A program made the position numbers and the translations under genes. The notes under the pieces are model-generated. The model was not told the origin of the DNA and made no database searches. It saw nothing but the letters and a program-made list of their open reading frames with translations. From NCBI GenBank assembly GCA_938023905.1, contig CALJCO010000053.1:1-12219 (forward strand): 12,219 nucleotides of DNA. Direction: 5' to 3'. This stretch comes from an uncultured Collinsella sp. Its GTDB lineage: Bacteria; Actinomycetota; Coriobacteriia; Coriobacteriales; Coriobacteriaceae. Positions 11,591 to 12,219 of the stretch are shown one piece after another; the stretch's first letter is position 1; the number at the start of each line of letters is the position of its first letter.

Positions 11591-12219
11591 TTAAGCGTCC
11601 ACGCATGAAACACGGCGCGATGAACTGCGCTGCTCGTCGCCCGTCCGCGCCGCCGAGAGCAGGGCGCCCAAATCGGCCTGGATCGCCTCTGCCTTGCTTC
11701 CAAGCTGCAACGGAGCCGAGTCGCCCGAGATGTTTACGCTCAAAAGGTGCGCATCCGGCAGCTTTGCGGTCATGCTCCAGAACGGGAGCGTGATGATGCC
11801 CGGGGTCATCTCGCCCACGCCGAGCTCCAGCAACAGCACGCGGCCACTGCTGCGCTCGCGCACAAAGCGTTCGTATCGTTCGAGGCTCTCGCGCCATGCT
11901 CCGCCTTGCAGAAACGTGTCGTCGCGCACCCACGGCACAAGCTGCCAGCCGCAATGCGGGCATCGGGGGATATCCTCGCTGAGGACCTCGAACCCCGCCA
12001 TGCCCGCGAGCATGCGTTCGACGTAGGGGCTCGCGTCGAAGAGCTCGTCACAGCATGGCTGCTTGCACTGAAGGTGCGCGAAGCTTCCCTGATAGTTACA
12101 GGTTCTCTCGTCGGGAAACGTCTTCTCGGCCTGGGTGTCCACATTGGTGCTCAGGATGAAGTAGTCCTTATGGCCGATGAGGGACCGTAGGTCGAGATAG
12201 GGCTGCGAGGTCGGCTCGC
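11591..12219 (-). CDS. SirTM-like (class M) sirtuin, 5' end outside window
   Basis: In the window are 208 codons to TAA (11591-11593); the frame is open to the right edge, so the N-terminus with the first NAD-binding motif is missing. Visible motifs are 'YFILSTNVD' (window residues 19-27, the sirtuin T-x-N-[IV]-D region), 'NYQGSFAHLQC' (41-51), paired zinc cysteines C51/C55 and C86/C89 (CPHC), and 'LLLELGVGEMTPGIITLPF' near the NAD pocket. Ordinary sirtuins have a catalytic His where this has Gln (Q43, YQG for HG). That change is typical of SirTM enzymes, which ADP-ribosylate lipoylated GcvH-like carrier proteins under redox stress and usually sit with macrodomain, GcvH-L and LplA2 genes. Those partners would lie beyond the right edge. 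The last ~18 residues are Arg/Ser-rich and abut the IS200 right end. Confidence 0.82.
   Translation of the reverse strand, partial: EPTSQPYLDLRSLIGHKDYFILSTNVDTQAEKTFPDERTCNYQGSFAHLQCKQPCCDELFDASPYVERMLAGMAGFEVLSEDIPRCPHCGWQLVPWVRDDTFLQGGAWRESLERYERFVRERSSGRVLLLELGVGEMTPGIITLPFWSMTAKLPDAHLLSVNISGDSAPLQLGSKAEAIQADLGALLSAARTGDEQRSSSRRVSCVDA

Overview
The window looks like a defence and genome-plasticity island from a GC-moderate to GC-rich Gram-positive bacterium. The IS200-type transposase, the Abi_2 protein, the YjdF protein and the codon use suggest an anaerobic gut actinobacterium of the Coriobacteriia (Collinsella/Olsenella-like). That placement is an inference from protein style and cannot be proven from this window. 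Almost every module is either a phage-defence gene or a broken piece of one, separated by mobile-element remnants.

Left part (1-2540). A 33-codon TetR N-terminal stub runs into the last ~75 codons of a type I HsdS subunit. On the minus strand lies a yjdF (DUF2992) gene with a textbook RBS and a structured leader that fits a yjdF riboswitch; its 3' end has been replaced. Next comes a complete Abi_2 (AbiD/AbiF-type, HEPN) gene on the minus strand. Just past its stop are two tandem ~60-nt RNA units. Each has its own near-consensus sigma70 promoter (TTGACA-N16-TAGAAT and ATGACA-N16-AATAAT), two hairpins and a terminal U-tract. I read this as a HEPN toxin-like protein with a duplicated small-RNA partner.

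Middle part (2540-4900). About 800 bases hold no convincing gene but contain a terminator and short repeats. They are followed by a decayed abortive-infection operon on the plus strand: abiEi with a nonsense codon and two frameshifts, overlapping the first 74 codons of abiEii. abiEii is cut by a 118-bp palindromic element, which is followed by the C-terminus of an IS30 transposase and the 3' two-fifths or so of a DUF3800 gene.

Right-centre (4900-10350), all on the minus strand. A 1275-residue single-chain restriction-modification enzyme (PD-(D/E)XK nuclease, N6-adenine methylase, two HsdS-like target-recognition domains) is followed by a tyrosine recombinase. Immediately behind the recombinase stop codon lies a start-less, promoterless alternative second target-recognition domain. 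The active and silent domains begin with the same 23-bp sequence (22/23 identical) in direct orientation and in the same reading frame. Site-specific recombination would excise recombinase plus active domain as a 1651-bp circle and fuse the silent domain to the enzyme, changing its DNA specificity. The recombinase RBS is buried in a perfect 13-bp hairpin.

Right end (10350-12219). A region with a diverged copy of a repeat also present at 2571 leads to an IS200/IS605-type element (TnpA with HUH and Tyr motifs, hairpin ends). Its right end abuts the stop codon of a 5'-truncated sirtuin that has Gln in place of the catalytic His, like the SirTM (class M) ADP-ribosylating sirtuins.
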